Shown one piece after another: positions 42,258 to 50,852 of a DNA stretch of 64,000 bases. How positions within the stretch are numbered: the stretch's first letter is position 1; each line of letters opens with the position of its first letter. Source of the stretch: Streptomyces ochraceiscleroticus (lineage in GTDB: Bacteria; Actinomycetota; Actinomycetes; Streptomycetales; Streptomycetaceae). The notes beneath the pieces were generated by a model. That model was not told the origin of the DNA. It did not search any database and saw nothing but the letters and a program-made list of their open reading frames with translations. Location: positions 133,304 through 197,303 of the forward strand of contig NZ_JOAX01000012.1 of the NCBI RefSeq assembly GCF_000720485.1, in the 5' to 3' direction. The translations under genes and the position numbers were made by a program.

Positions 42258-42929
42258 CTACTCCGTCGGCTTCCGCACGGAAAGCAGGTCCTCGAGCTGC
42301 TCCTCCCGCGCCTGCGCCGCGACGAACAGCAGCTCGTCGCCGGCCTCCAGCGCGTCCTCCTTGTTCGGAGTCAGCACGCGAGTACCGCGGATGATCGTCA
42401 CCAGCGAGGTGTCCTCGGGCCACTCCACGTCGCCCACCTGGGTACCGGCCAGCGCCGCCTCCGGGGGCAGCGTCAGCTCGACGAGGTTGGCGTCGCCGTG
42501 GCTGAAGCGCAGCAGCCGTACGAGGTCGCCGACGCTCACCGCCTCCTCCACCAGCGCGGACATCAGCCGCGGCGTGGAGACCGCCACGTCGACGCCCCAC
42601 GCCTCGTTGAAGAGCCACTCGTTCTTCGGGTTGTTGACGCGGGCCACCACGCGCGGCACGCCGTACTCGGTCTTGGCCAGCAGCGAGACGACGAGGTTGA
42701 CCTTGTCGTCGCCGGTCGCCGCGATGACGACGTTGCACCGCTGCAGCGCCGCCTCGTCCAGCGAGGTGATCTCGCAGGCGTCGGCCAGCAGCCACTCCGC
42801 CTGCGGCACCCGCTCCACCGAGATGGCGGTGGGCGCCTTGTCGATGAGCAGGACCTCATGGCCGTTTTCCAGGAGCTCGCCCGCGATGGAGCGGCCTACG
42901 GCTCCTGCTCCGGCGATCGCGACCCTCAT
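42258..42929 (-). CDS. TrkA-type potassium uptake regulatory protein (second of pair)
   Basis: 223 residues: RCK N-domain with Rossmann motif AGAGAVGRSIAGEL and a C-terminal TrkA-C domain (about 135-215; EAALAGTQVGDVEWPEDTSLV). Such cytosolic proteins bind NAD(H) or nucleotides and gate a membrane potassium transporter. The ATG overlaps the stop of the first TrkA gene by four bases (ATGA). It matches the Rv2691/Rv2692 pair of M. tuberculosis. Confidence 0.92.
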   Translation of the reverse strand: MRVAIAGAGAVGRSIAGELLENGHEVLLIDKAPTAISVERVPQAEWLLADACEITSLDEAALQRCNVVIAATGDDKVNLVVSLLAKTEYGVPRVVARVNNPKNEWLFNEAWGVDVAVSTPRLMSALVEEAVSVGDLVRLLRFSHGDANLVELTLPPEAALAGTQVGDVEWPEDTSLVTIIRGTRVLTPNKEDALEAGDELLFVAAQAREEQLEDLLSVRKPTE

Positions 42930-43594
42930 GCGCCTGCCTCCTCGGGCCCTTCGGCGAACGCCGCCTCGACCTTCTCCACCTCGTCGGTGCGCATCATCAC
43001 GTGCACCAGATCGCCTTCCTGCAGGACGGTCTGCGAGGTCGGCAGTATCGCCTCGCCCAGCCGGGTGAGGAAGGCCACCCGTACGCCGGTCTCCTCCTGG
43101 AGCCGGCTGACCTTGTGGCCGACCCAGGACGCGTCGGTGTGCACCTCGGCGAGCTGCACGCCGCCGCTGGGGTCCCGCCACAGCGGCTCGGCGCCCGAGG
43201 GGAGCAGCCGGCGCAGCATCTGGTCCGCCGTCCAGCGGACCGTGGCCACGGTCGGGATGCCCAGGCGCTGGTAAACCTCGGCGCGGCGCGGGTCGTAGAT
43301 GCGGGCCGCGACGTTCTCCACGCCGAACATCTCGCGGGCCACCCGGGCGGCGATGATGTTGGAGTTGTCGCCGCTGCTGACCGCGGCGAACGCGCCGGCC
43401 TCCTCGATCCCCGCCTCGCGCAGGGTGTCCTGGTCGAAGCCGACGCCGGTCACCCGGCGGCCCCCGAAAGAGGAGCCCAGTCGCCGGAAGGCGGTGGGGT
43501 CCTGGTCGACCACGGCGATCGTGTGACCCTGGTTCTCCAGGGTCTGCGCGAGCGCGGATCCGACGCGCCCGCAGCCCATGATGACGATGTGCAT
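42926..43594 (-). CDS. TrkA-type potassium uptake regulatory protein (first of pair)
   Basis: 222 residues: Rossmann motif MGCGRVGSALAQTLENQGH, then a TrkA-C domain (about 140-215; VHTDASWVGHKVSRL). The ATG at 43594 is preferred; a GTG six codons upstream lies too close to its AGGAG. With the following gene it should form a heteromeric gating complex, probably for the KimA-like APC permease that normally sits next to it but is 7 kb away here. Confidence 0.9.
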   Translation of the reverse strand: MHIVIMGCGRVGSALAQTLENQGHTIAVVDQDPTAFRRLGSSFGGRRVTGVGFDQDTLREAGIEEAGAFAAVSSGDNSNIIAARVAREMFGVENVAARIYDPRRAEVYQRLGIPTVATVRWTADQMLRRLLPSGAEPLWRDPSGGVQLAEVHTDASWVGHKVSRLQEETGVRVAFLTRLGEAILPTSQTVLQEGDLVHVMMRTDEVEKVEAAFAEGPEEAGA

Positions 43595-43812
43595 CGTCCG
43601 CTTACCCCGCACTCCTCGTAGGCCCGCTGGCCTGCCTCAACACCCTGCTCACTACTTTCTTTCCGGCGTACCGGTCCGCCCGGGGCGCCGTGGCCCCGGT
43701 ACCGCCCGGTCACGAGCTTATGCGGCAACGGGGGAGTTGCCCCCGCTGATGTGCGACACCACCGTAACCGGCCCGCCGGAGGGAGGGAGTGCTGCCCTTC
43801 AGGCGCTGCGCT

Positions 43813-44502
43813 TCACGTGCTGCCCTTCGGGCGCCGGTTCGTCGGGCGCGGGTTCGTCGGGGCCGGGGAGCCGGCCGGTCCGAGGCGGGTCCCCGCCGGG
43901 AAGACGAAGCGGGCGGCGGAGATGGAGAGCGTGCAGCGAGGTGACGGGGACGCGAGGTCCGGCAGGGGCGGGTGCCAGTCCAGGACGCGGAGCCGGCCCC
44001 GGCCGAGGCGCCCCGAGACCTGCCCGCACAGGAACGTCCGCTTGCCGCCGATCCGGCCGAACCCGCTGCTGGGGGCGCGGAGGACCGGGACGCGCGCCCG
44101 CCCGTGCGGGCCCAGACGGAGGGCCGCGACGGGCCCGTTGCCGTCGCGGATGCGGACGGTCTCCGCGTCCCACGAGAAGCGGGCGAGCTCCTTCGGGATG
44201 CCCCACAGCCGCCGTCCGCCGCGCAGCGACGCCGGCGAGTCCACCCAGATGCGGTGGCAGAACAGCCCCACGCGGCGGCCCCGGCGGGCCAGGGAGCCGA
44301 CCGCGAACTCGTCGTACCGCAGCGAGCCCTCCGTGTAGCGCACGAGCAACAGGAGGAGCGTGCGGCGGCCGCCGACGGGACTGAGGTCGGCGGGCAGCTC
44401 GGGCGCCTCGCGCGCGGTGAGGACAGTCATCCACAGCACGCCGCGTGCCCTCCAGGGAGGCGCGGGGTAGTCCGCGGCCGGCGGTCCGGTGGGGTCGGTC
44501 AC
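43813..44502 (-). CDS. Acetoacetate decarboxylase-like protein
   Basis: 229 residues of the acetoacetate decarboxylase-like fold: YTEGSLRYDEFAVGS, GLFCHRIWVDSPASLRGGR and WGIPKELARFSWD, where Lys104 sits in the place of the Schiff-base lysine. The GTG at 44502 follows AAGGAG with a 7-base gap. It is the third gene of an operon with a class II terpene cyclase and an EF-hand protein, so it may modify or bind the cyclase product; simple decarboxylation is not implied. The C-terminus (about 205-229) is a low-complexity Pro/Arg extension. Confidence 0.75.
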   Translation of the reverse strand: MTDPTGPPAADYPAPPWRARGVLWMTVLTAREAPELPADLSPVGGRRTLLLLLVRYTEGSLRYDEFAVGSLARRGRRVGLFCHRIWVDSPASLRGGRRLWGIPKELARFSWDAETVRIRDGNGPVAALRLGPHGRARVPVLRAPSSGFGRIGGKRTFLCGQVSGRLGRGRLRVLDWHPPLPDLASPSPRCTLSISAARFVFPAGTRLGPAGSPAPTNPRPTNRRPKGST

Positions 44503-44609
44503 TGCGGTACTCCTTGCCGGTTCGGGTGACGCGCGGGGCGGGGCGTTCACCGGACGGGGTTCACCAGGAGGCGGGCGTTCACCAGGAGACGGGCAGGCTC
44601 CTCAGTCTG

Positions 44610-46253
44610 TCACCGGCCTGCTCCCCGCCGCGGCCCGCGCAGCGTGTCCCGGACGGCCGTGAGGCCCAGGGCCGTAAAGGCCAAGGTCTGAGTGGGGCAG
44701 TGGGTCAGCAGCGGGCGGGGGCCGTACATCTCCGGGCGGCCCGGCCAGCTGCCGTCCGGCCGCTGCGCCGCGGCCAGGTACGCGAGGGCCGCTCGCAGCC
44801 CGGTGCCGGACCCGGCCGCTGGTGCCTCGCCGCCGGGGCCGCCCGCCCGGCAGAGCGCCGCCAGGGCCAGCCCGGTGGCCGACGGCAGGCTGTCGGTGTC
44901 AGGCCCGTGGGCCCACCCGCCGTCCGGCCGCCGGCTCGCGGCCAGGCGAGTCAGCTCGGCGCGGACCGCCCGGTGTCCGGCCGGCAGCGCGGGTGCGATC
45001 TCGCACACCGCGTAGGGGGCGCCGCGGTACCAGCTCGCGGCCCAGCCCTCGCCGCCGGACCCGGCGCGCCCGGCGTACGCGCCCAGCCAGCGGCGGGCCG
45101 CGCCGGTGGGGACGCGGTGCCGGCCGCGGTAGCGGTCCAGGGCGGTGACGGCGTGCGCGACCACGTCCGGGGCCGGCGGGTCACCCGCCGCCTGCCAGGT
45201 GGACCACAGTCCCGCGACGCTCTGCTGCCCGGCGAGGTGGTGGAGCGCGTGGCGCGCCGCGTCCGCCGCCTCCGGGAGGCCGGCGAGGGCGATGAGTACC
45301 GCCGCGGTGCTGTCGTTGTCGGACTCCAGGCCCTGCCGGCACGGCCAGCCGCCGTCGGGCCGCTGGGCCGCGCGGAGGAAGTCCAGCGCGCGGGGGAGGC
45401 CCTGCACGTCGAAGTCGGGCTCGCCCCGGAACGCCCGTACCGTCAACTGGGTGTCCCACACATCGGTGGTCAGGAAGCGCCATGTGCCGTCCGGGTGCTG
45501 CGCCGTGAGCAGATAGCCGCGGGCCCGGTACCGCGCGGTGCCGGCCGGGACGATCGCGCGCAGCGCCAGCAGCGCGAGGGACGTGCTCAGCACGTTCCCG
45601 TAGAACGAGCCGTCCGGCGCCTGGAGGTCGGCGAGGCGCCGCGCGGCCGCTTCCGCGTTCTGCGCGTCACCGAAGTACCGCTCGACGAGCGCGTGCTCGG
45701 CCAGCAGGTCGACCAGCGCCCACGACTTCAGCCGGGACCGGCATGCCCCGTCCAGTGCCGTGCGCAGGCCGGCGCGGAGCGCCCGCAGGCCGGCCGCCGT
45801 GACCGGCTCGTGCCCGGCCCCGTCCGGCACCACCCGCTCCGCGCACGCCCGCAGGACGGCCAGCAGCCGGAGCCGGGGCGCGAAGACCGGGCCGGTGAAC
45901 GCCTCCGTGGCGAGGCCGTACCCGTCACCCGTACCGCAGGCCAGGTCGGACAGCAGGGCCTCCGTGTACTGGGCGAGCGGATGGTGCGTCTGGGGGCGCG
46001 CGGTGCGCAGCCACTGACGCGCCCGGCGGACCGCGTGCCGGGCCGCCGGGGTGGCCTCCCGGGACAGGGCCAGGCAGGCCAGGGCGGTCTCCGTGACGCG
46101 CGGGTCGGGCGGCGTCCGCCAGCCGCCGTCCTCCTGCTGGTGCCGCAGGCAGTGGTCGAGCGCGCGGGTGAGCATGTCGTCCGCCTGCCGGCCGGGATCG
46201 TGGTGCAGCAGATCCCGGTACGCCGTGCCGGATTCCCCGCCGCGCCCGGGCAT
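44610..46253 (-). CDS. Class II terpene cyclase-like protein (squalene-hopene cyclase fold)
   Basis: 547 residues of prenyltransferase/squalene-cyclase repeats. QW-type motifs are QEDGGW (40-45), QAPDGSF (211-217), QHPDGTW (252-258), QRPDGGWP (297-304), RRPDGGW and QRPDGSW. DVWDT (264-268) resembles SPVWDT of squalene-hopene cyclases. The acid motif DxDD is changed to DNDS (312-315): the middle aspartate that protonates the substrate is kept, the fourth is serine. It is shorter than squalene-hopene cyclase (about 630), as in diterpene and drimane-type class II cyclases. It starts one base after the EF-hand gene's stop. No prenyl diphosphate synthase is nearby; substrate unknown. Confidence 0.82.
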   Translation of the reverse strand: MPGRGGESGTAYRDLLHHDPGRQADDMLTRALDHCLRHQQEDGGWRTPPDPRVTETALACLALSREATPAARHAVRRARQWLRTARPQTHHPLAQYTEALLSDLACGTGDGYGLATEAFTGPVFAPRLRLLAVLRACAERVVPDGAGHEPVTAAGLRALRAGLRTALDGACRSRLKSWALVDLLAEHALVERYFGDAQNAEAAARRLADLQAPDGSFYGNVLSTSLALLALRAIVPAGTARYRARGYLLTAQHPDGTWRFLTTDVWDTQLTVRAFRGEPDFDVQGLPRALDFLRAAQRPDGGWPCRQGLESDNDSTAAVLIALAGLPEAADAARHALHHLAGQQSVAGLWSTWQAAGDPPAPDVVAHAVTALDRYRGRHRVPTGAARRWLGAYAGRAGSGGEGWAASWYRGAPYAVCEIAPALPAGHRAVRAELTRLAASRRPDGGWAHGPDTDSLPSATGLALAALCRAGGPGGEAPAAGSGTGLRAALAYLAAAQRPDGSWPGRPEMYGPRPLLTHCPTQTLAFTALGLTAVRDTLRGPRRGAGR

Positions 46254-46254
46254 G

Positions 46255-46812
46255 TCAGCCGGTGGGCGGCCGCAGCGGCCCCAGCAACTGGTTTCCCGGC
46301 GCGTCCGCGTCGTCGCTCAGAAAGAACTCGCGGAGCGCCTCCCGCCATTCGTCGTGCCCGATGGCGCCGTCGCCGTCCCGGTCGAGCCGGCGGAATGCTT
46401 CCTCGCTGTGTGCGGTGTCGACGCCGGCGCGGGTGTAAATGCGCCGGTACTCGTCCAGGCTCAGCGTCCTGTTCTTGTTCGTGTCCAGTGCGCGCATCAG
46501 GGCATCGGCGATGGCCAGGACCGCGTCGTCGAGATTCGCGCGCGACGAGACGAGGGACCGCATGCGGGCGATGAATTCCTGCCGGTCGATCCGGGTGTCC
46601 GGACCGGAGCCCCCGGAGGGCACCAGCAGCTTCCACCACTTCTCGAAGCCGGCACGGACCGCCGCCGCGTTCTCGTTGTCGCCCCGCGGGGGCAGCCCCG
46701 CTATTCCCTCGGCGAAACGGAAGAACCGCTCCCGCGTGAGATATCCCTGGCCTTCCCTGTCGAACATCTCGAAGAGCGCGTCGAATTTCTGGTCCCTGAG
46801 CGTGCCGGGCAT
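46255..46812 (-). CDS. EF-hand calcium-binding protein (calerythrin-like)
   Basis: 185 residues with four EF-hand positions. Two loops are canonical (DTNKNRTLSLDE and DRDGDGAIGHDE); the first (DREGQGYLTRER) and second (GPDTRIDRQEF) are degenerate. There is no signal peptide, so it is cytosolic, like Streptomyces and Saccharopolyspora calerythrins that buffer or sense calcium. The ATG at 46812 (GGGCGGAG upstream) gives the normal start; the longer frame is not needed. It is the first gene of the operon with the terpene cyclase, one base apart. Confidence 0.87.
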   Translation of the reverse strand: MPGTLRDQKFDALFEMFDREGQGYLTRERFFRFAEGIAGLPPRGDNENAAAVRAGFEKWWKLLVPSGGSGPDTRIDRQEFIARMRSLVSSRANLDDAVLAIADALMRALDTNKNRTLSLDEYRRIYTRAGVDTAHSEEAFRRLDRDGDGAIGHDEWREALREFFLSDDADAPGNQLLGPLRPPTG

Positions 46813-47078
46813 GACTCCGCCCTTTCGTCTGCTGCCGCCGATGTGCCGCAAGGCATCGCCAGCAGCATCCGCGCCCGGCGCCGGCCTTTTCAAGCGGGCA
46901 TTCGGACAGAGTGCGTTATCCGAGTCCCGGGGAATTCAGTGCGAATACGGCAAGAAATCGTGTCAGCCGGTACGAGAACTGCGTACGGGGAATTCGGCAG
47001 TGGCTGCGGAGGTTCCCGGGGCCGCCGCCGGGTCCCCGGAGGCCGGGCCGGGCCGTGCCTTCGTGATCTTCGGAAGGC

Positions 47079-49196
47079 ATGCTGGGCGACGTGTCCTCAC
47101 TGTCACCCGTGCCACAGCAGTCCCAACCGACCCCGCCCACCCCGCACATGGTGGTGTGCGGCGACGACTCCCTGGCCCACCGGCTCGCCGTCGAGCTGCG
47201 GGAGGTGTACCGCGAGCGGGTCACCCTCGTCGTCCCCTCCGTACGCGACCCGCGCGGGCCCCGCGTCCCGCAGCCGGCCCGCGGCGGCCTGGGCCGGGCC
47301 GGCGCGTTCCTCGGCCGGATGACGGCCGCGGTGGGCCGTGGAAGCGCCCCCGACGACACGAGACCCGCCGACGGCGCGGGCGCGCCGGACGACACGGAGG
47401 AGGCCGGACCGGTACGCGTACTGGAAGCGCCGGAGCCCGACGACGAGACGCTCACCGCAGCGGGCGTCGAGGAGGCCGGAGCGCTGGCCCTGGTCTACGA
47501 CGACGACGAGACCAACATCCACGCCGCGCTGCGTGCCCGCCGCATGAACCCCCGGCTCCGGCTGGTCATCCGCCTCTACAACCGCCGGCTCGGCCAGCAC
47601 CTGGAGGAGCTGCTGGACCAGGCGGCCGCCGTGGTCTGGTCCGACACCTCCGACATCGACGCCTCCACCACCGTCCTCTCCGACGCCGACACGGTCGCGC
47701 CCGCGCTCACCGCCACCGCCGTGGCCGGCACCAGCAAGGTCATCGAGGTCGACGGGCTGCTGCTGCGGGCCGTGGAGCACACCCCCGGGGCGCCGTCACC
47801 GCCGCGCGCCGCCGGCCGCGGCCTCGCCACCCTCGCCCTGCTCTCCCCCTCGGCCTCGGACGAGACGGCGCACGAAGGCGGCCCCGCGCCGGCCCCGCCC
47901 CCGTCGGGCGGCCGTTCCCGGCACGGCGGCCGCACCGCCCACCGGCGCGCGGCCGACGACGAGGGGCCGACGCTGCTGCCCGACGACGCCACCGCCGCGG
48001 CCGCCGCCGGGCGCGCCACCATCGAGCTGGAGACCGTCTCCTACCGCGGGCGCCGGCCGTCGGGTCGCCGCCTCGTAGGACGCGGGGCGCCGCTCGGCTC
48101 GCTCTTCTCGCGGCGGCTGCGCTGGTCGATAGCCGGCCTCGTCGGCACCGTACTGATCCTGGCCGTCGTCTCGACGCTGACCACCGGCGAGGAACCGCTG
48201 CACGCGGCGTACCTCTCCCTCCTGGACCTCTTCGCGATCAACGAGCCGGCGCTCGACGAGGGCCCGGCCCGCAAGGTGCTGCAGTTGCTGTCCGGCCTCA
48301 CCGGTCTCCTCCTGCTGCCGGTTCTGGTCGCCGCCGCCTTCGAAGCGCTCGGCACCTTCCGCAGCGCTGCCTCGCTGCGCCGCCCGCCGCGCGGCCTCTC
48401 CGGCCACGTCGTCCTCCTCGGCCTCGGCAAGGTCGGCACCCGCGTCCTGGCCCGGCTCCGCGAGCTGGGCGTCCCCGTCGTCTGCGTGGAGGAGGACCCC
48501 GAAGCACGCGGCATCCCGCTGGCCCGCCGGCTGCGCGTGCCGACCGTCCTCGGCGACGCCACCGAGGACGGCGTACTGGAGGCGGCCGGGATCGCCCGCG
48601 CCCGTACCCTCCTCGCGCTGACCAGCGAAGACGGCACGAACCTGGAGGCGTCGCTGTACGCCAGGTCGGTCAAGCCGCAGCTCCGGGTGACGCTGCGGCT
48701 CTTCGACGACCGGTTCGCCACCGCCGTCTACCGCACCCTGCGCGCCGCCCACCCCACCGCCGTCACCCGCAGCCGCAGCGTCTCCTTCCTGGCCGCGCCC
48801 GCCTTCGCCGGCGCCATGATGGGCCGCCAGATCCTCGGCGCCGTCCCCGTCGAGCGCCGGCTGCTGCTCGTCGCCCACGTCGACGTGCGCGGCCAGACCG
48901 AGCTGGTGGGCCGCCGGGCCGACCAGGTGTTCCGGGCCGGGCGGCTGCGGCTGGTGGCCGTCAACATCGGCGCGTCCCCGGACCCCGCCGAGGACCCCGA
49001 AAACATGCCGGGCCCCGGCGGGCAGCGCTGGGAGCCCGCCCGGCTGGTCCGCGACCTGCCGCCCGGCTACGTCCTGCGCCCCCAGGACCGCGTGGTCATC
49101 GCCGCCACCCGCGAGGGGCTGGGCGAACTGCTCGGCCGCCGTCCGCACCCCGCCGGATCCCGGCAGAGCGGATCTGCCGGAACCCGGCAGGATTGA
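47079..49196 (+). CDS. Large TrkA-domain membrane protein, potassium-channel-like
   Basis: 705 residues. A first RCK/TrkA-N-like domain (about 22-230) is followed by a disordered linker (about 235-325), two membrane helices (about 350-370 and 398-420) with a short loop between, and a second TrkA-N domain (about 432-560; VVLLGLGKVGTRVLARLREL). This resembles two-RCK channels of CASTOR/POLLUX type, but the pore loop reads SLLDLFAINEPALDEG, with no TVGYG filter, so it may not conduct potassium. The C-terminal SRQSGSAGTRQD is encoded by palindromic repeats that look like operators. ATG 47079 lies right on its GGAAGG; GTG 47091 is an alternative start. Confidence 0.8.
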   Translation: MLGDVSSLSPVPQQSQPTPPTPHMVVCGDDSLAHRLAVELREVYRERVTLVVPSVRDPRGPRVPQPARGGLGRAGAFLGRMTAAVGRGSAPDDTRPADGAGAPDDTEEAGPVRVLEAPEPDDETLTAAGVEEAGALALVYDDDETNIHAALRARRMNPRLRLVIRLYNRRLGQHLEELLDQAAAVVWSDTSDIDASTTVLSDADTVAPALTATAVAGTSKVIEVDGLLLRAVEHTPGAPSPPRAAGRGLATLALLSPSASDETAHEGGPAPAPPPSGGRSRHGGRTAHRRAADDEGPTLLPDDATAAAAAGRATIELETVSYRGRRPSGRRLVGRGAPLGSLFSRRLRWSIAGLVGTVLILAVVSTLTTGEEPLHAAYLSLLDLFAINEPALDEGPARKVLQLLSGLTGLLLLPVLVAAAFEALGTFRSAASLRRPPRGLSGHVVLLGLGKVGTRVLARLRELGVPVVCVEEDPEARGIPLARRLRVPTVLGDATEDGVLEAAGIARARTLLALTSEDGTNLEASLYARSVKPQLRVTLRLFDDRFATAVYRTLRAAHPTAVTRSRSVSFLAAPAFAGAMMGRQILGAVPVERRLLLVAHVDVRGQTELVGRRADQVFRAGRLRLVAVNIGASPDPAEDPENMPGPGGQRWEPARLVRDLPPGYVLRPQDRVVIAATREGLGELLGRRPHPAGSRQSGSAGTRQD

Positions 49197-49225
49197 TAGC
49201 GTCCTGCTGTCCGGGAGTCGGCAAT
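49152..49225. promoter_or_regulatory. Three tandem TGCCGG-N3-CCGGCA-type palindromes upstream of pucR-like gene
   Basis: GCCGG-ATC-CCGGC (49152-49164), CTGCCGG-AAC-CCGGCAG (49174-49190) and an imperfect TGTCCGG-GAG-TCGGCAA near 49209-49225. The first two fall inside the last codons of the TrkA-like gene. A better copy is at 50482-50500, beyond the PucR gene. Probable operators, perhaps for PucR autoregulation. Confidence 0.5.
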
Positions 49226-49286
49226 CAAGGCTCCGGAACCGGCTTCCCACGGATGCCGGGACGAGCGGTGGCAGGGAGCACGACAA

Positions 49287-50393
49287 GTGGAGCGCGGCGC
49301 AGCGGAACCGCACGGCCTCGGCGAGTACGCCGGCCTCCTCGCGGAGGTGTCCAGGACCGGGCGGCTGCTCCGCCGCGAGGAGCTGGACGTCCTGCGCGAG
49401 CTGGGGGAGCGGTCCGCCGAGGAGGGCCTGAGCCTGCGCGAGCTGGTCGGCCGCTATCTGGGGGAGACCCGCCGGCTGTGGACCTCGCTGCCCGGTGTGG
49501 CGCGGGCCGCGGGCGCCGCCGAGCGGGCCCGTACCGGCGACGCGCTGCTCGCGGCCGTCGAGGCGGCCGTCGCCGCGCTCGGCGAGGGCCACGAGCGGGC
49601 ACAGCGGCTCGCGGTCCGACAGGAGGAGGCGGCCCGCCGCGAATTCGTCGACGACCTTCTTTACGGGCGCAGTGACCTCGGCCGGCTCGCCGAACGCGCC
49701 GAGCGCTTCGGGCTGCGGCTGGCGGGGGAGCACGCGGTGGGCGTCGCGGAGGGCCCGGAGCGCTTCGACGACCTGCATGCGGTGGCCCGGCGCGTGGAGC
49801 GCGAGCTGCTGGCCCGCTTCGGCGACCGCGACGTGCTGATCGCCACCAAGGCCGGGCGGCTGGTGTGCGTGGCGGCGGGCGGCCGGGACGGCGCCCTGGA
49901 AGCCTTCGCGAAGTACGCGCGCACCGACGGGCCCGGCGGACACGCCGCGCACCGGGTCGCGCTCGGCCGCCCGCACGCCGGCGCGGGCGGCGTGGTCACC
50001 TCGTACGAAGAGGCACTGGGCGCGCTGGAGCTGGCGACCCAGCTCGAGCTGGCCGAACCCGTGCTGCACGCGGCCGACCTGCTGGTCTTCCCCGTCCTGC
50101 TGCGCGACCGGGCCGCCATGGCCGACCTCGTGCGCAGCGTGCTGGGACCGCTGACCGAGGGGCGCGGCGGGGCGCGGCCGCTGCTGGAGACGATCTGGGC
50201 CTGCGCGGCGACGGCGTACGTCAACGCCGAGGCGGCCCGGCGGCTCCAGGTCAGCGTGCGCACCCTGTCCTACCGGCTGGCCCGCATCAAGGAACTGACC
50301 GGCTACGACCCGGCCGACGGGCTGCAGCGCTACACGCTGGAGACGGCGGCGATGGGCGCGCGCGTACTGGGCTGGCCGGACCGGCCGCTGTAG
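49287..50393 (+). CDS. PucR/CdaR family transcriptional regulator
   Basis: 368 residues. An N-terminal RsbR-like/helical region (about 1-110), a GGDEF-like domain (about 125-285) and a C-terminal PucR helix-turn-helix (about 310-360; TAYVNAEAARRLQVSVRTLSYRLARI). It should bind DNA as a dimer and respond to a metabolite. The GTG at 49287 follows AGGGAG with an 8-base gap. Repeated palindromes lie on both sides of the gene. It is the last gene of the 7-kb insertion in the conserved block. Confidence 0.85.
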   Translation: MERGAAEPHGLGEYAGLLAEVSRTGRLLRREELDVLRELGERSAEEGLSLRELVGRYLGETRRLWTSLPGVARAAGAAERARTGDALLAAVEAAVAALGEGHERAQRLAVRQEEAARREFVDDLLYGRSDLGRLAERAERFGLRLAGEHAVGVAEGPERFDDLHAVARRVERELLARFGDRDVLIATKAGRLVCVAAGGRDGALEAFAKYARTDGPGGHAAHRVALGRPHAGAGGVVTSYEEALGALELATQLELAEPVLHAADLLVFPVLLRDRAAMADLVRSVLGPLTEGRGGARPLLETIWACAATAYVNAEAARRLQVSVRTLSYRLARIKELTGYDPADGLQRYTLETAAMGARVLGWPDRPL

Positions 50394-50852
50394 TTCCCCC
50401 GGACGTCCGGTCCGCACCGGCCTCCTGCGGGCCGTCCGACGGGGCAAGTGCCGGTCGGTGAGCCATCAAAATCGCGTAAAGATTGCCGGGAACCGGCAAT
50501 GTGCCGAGGCCGTGGCGAATGCCACCATCGGGACGCACCGGCGGGTGCACGGCGGGCGGCGCAGCATCAGGGGTCTGCGCGCCCGCCGGGCCGTCCGCAG
50601 CGGATCGGTTGTCCCCACCCTCGACGGGGGTGAGGGTGTGGACACCCCGCTCCGGGCAGGCAGTTCCGCCGTTCGGGCGACCCGGGACGGCTCCGTACCC
50701 CGCCGTCCGGCACCATGGAACGACGGATTCCGTACCCCCGGTGGAGCCCCCCGACGGCCGCGCGGACCAGTCGGGCGGCATCCCCGGCAGGTGCCCTGCC
50801 CCCACGGGTGGCGGGTGGGCGACGGCCTTGACGAAGGCTTAGCATCCTCTGC
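50394..50852. other. Intergenic region between the PucR gene and the permease
   Basis: 459 bases, no gene I can support. It holds the palindrome at 50482-50500, a small CACCCTC/GAGGGTG hairpin near 50616-50638, and at the right end TAGCAT (50840-50845), 7 bases before the permease GTG, so the permease message looks leaderless. No c-di-AMP riboswitch is visible here. Confidence 0.55.
50482..50500. promoter_or_regulatory. Palindrome ATTGCCGG-GAA-CCGGCAAT
   Basis: Perfect 8-base arms, 3-base spacer. Same core as the sites before the PucR gene, so one regulator may bind both sides. It is 353 bases before the permease start. Confidence 0.6.

Noticed and set aside
43813..46812. Complete terpenoid biosynthetic cluster
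   Set aside because: No prenyl diphosphate synthase, class I terpene synthase, P450 or phytoene-type gene is nearby, so only a small operon is claimed.
50394..50852. c-di-AMP riboswitch upstream of the KimA-like permease, as in B. subtilis
   Set aside because: None of the ydaO signature blocks seen at 10130-10275 occurs here, and the permease appears leaderless.
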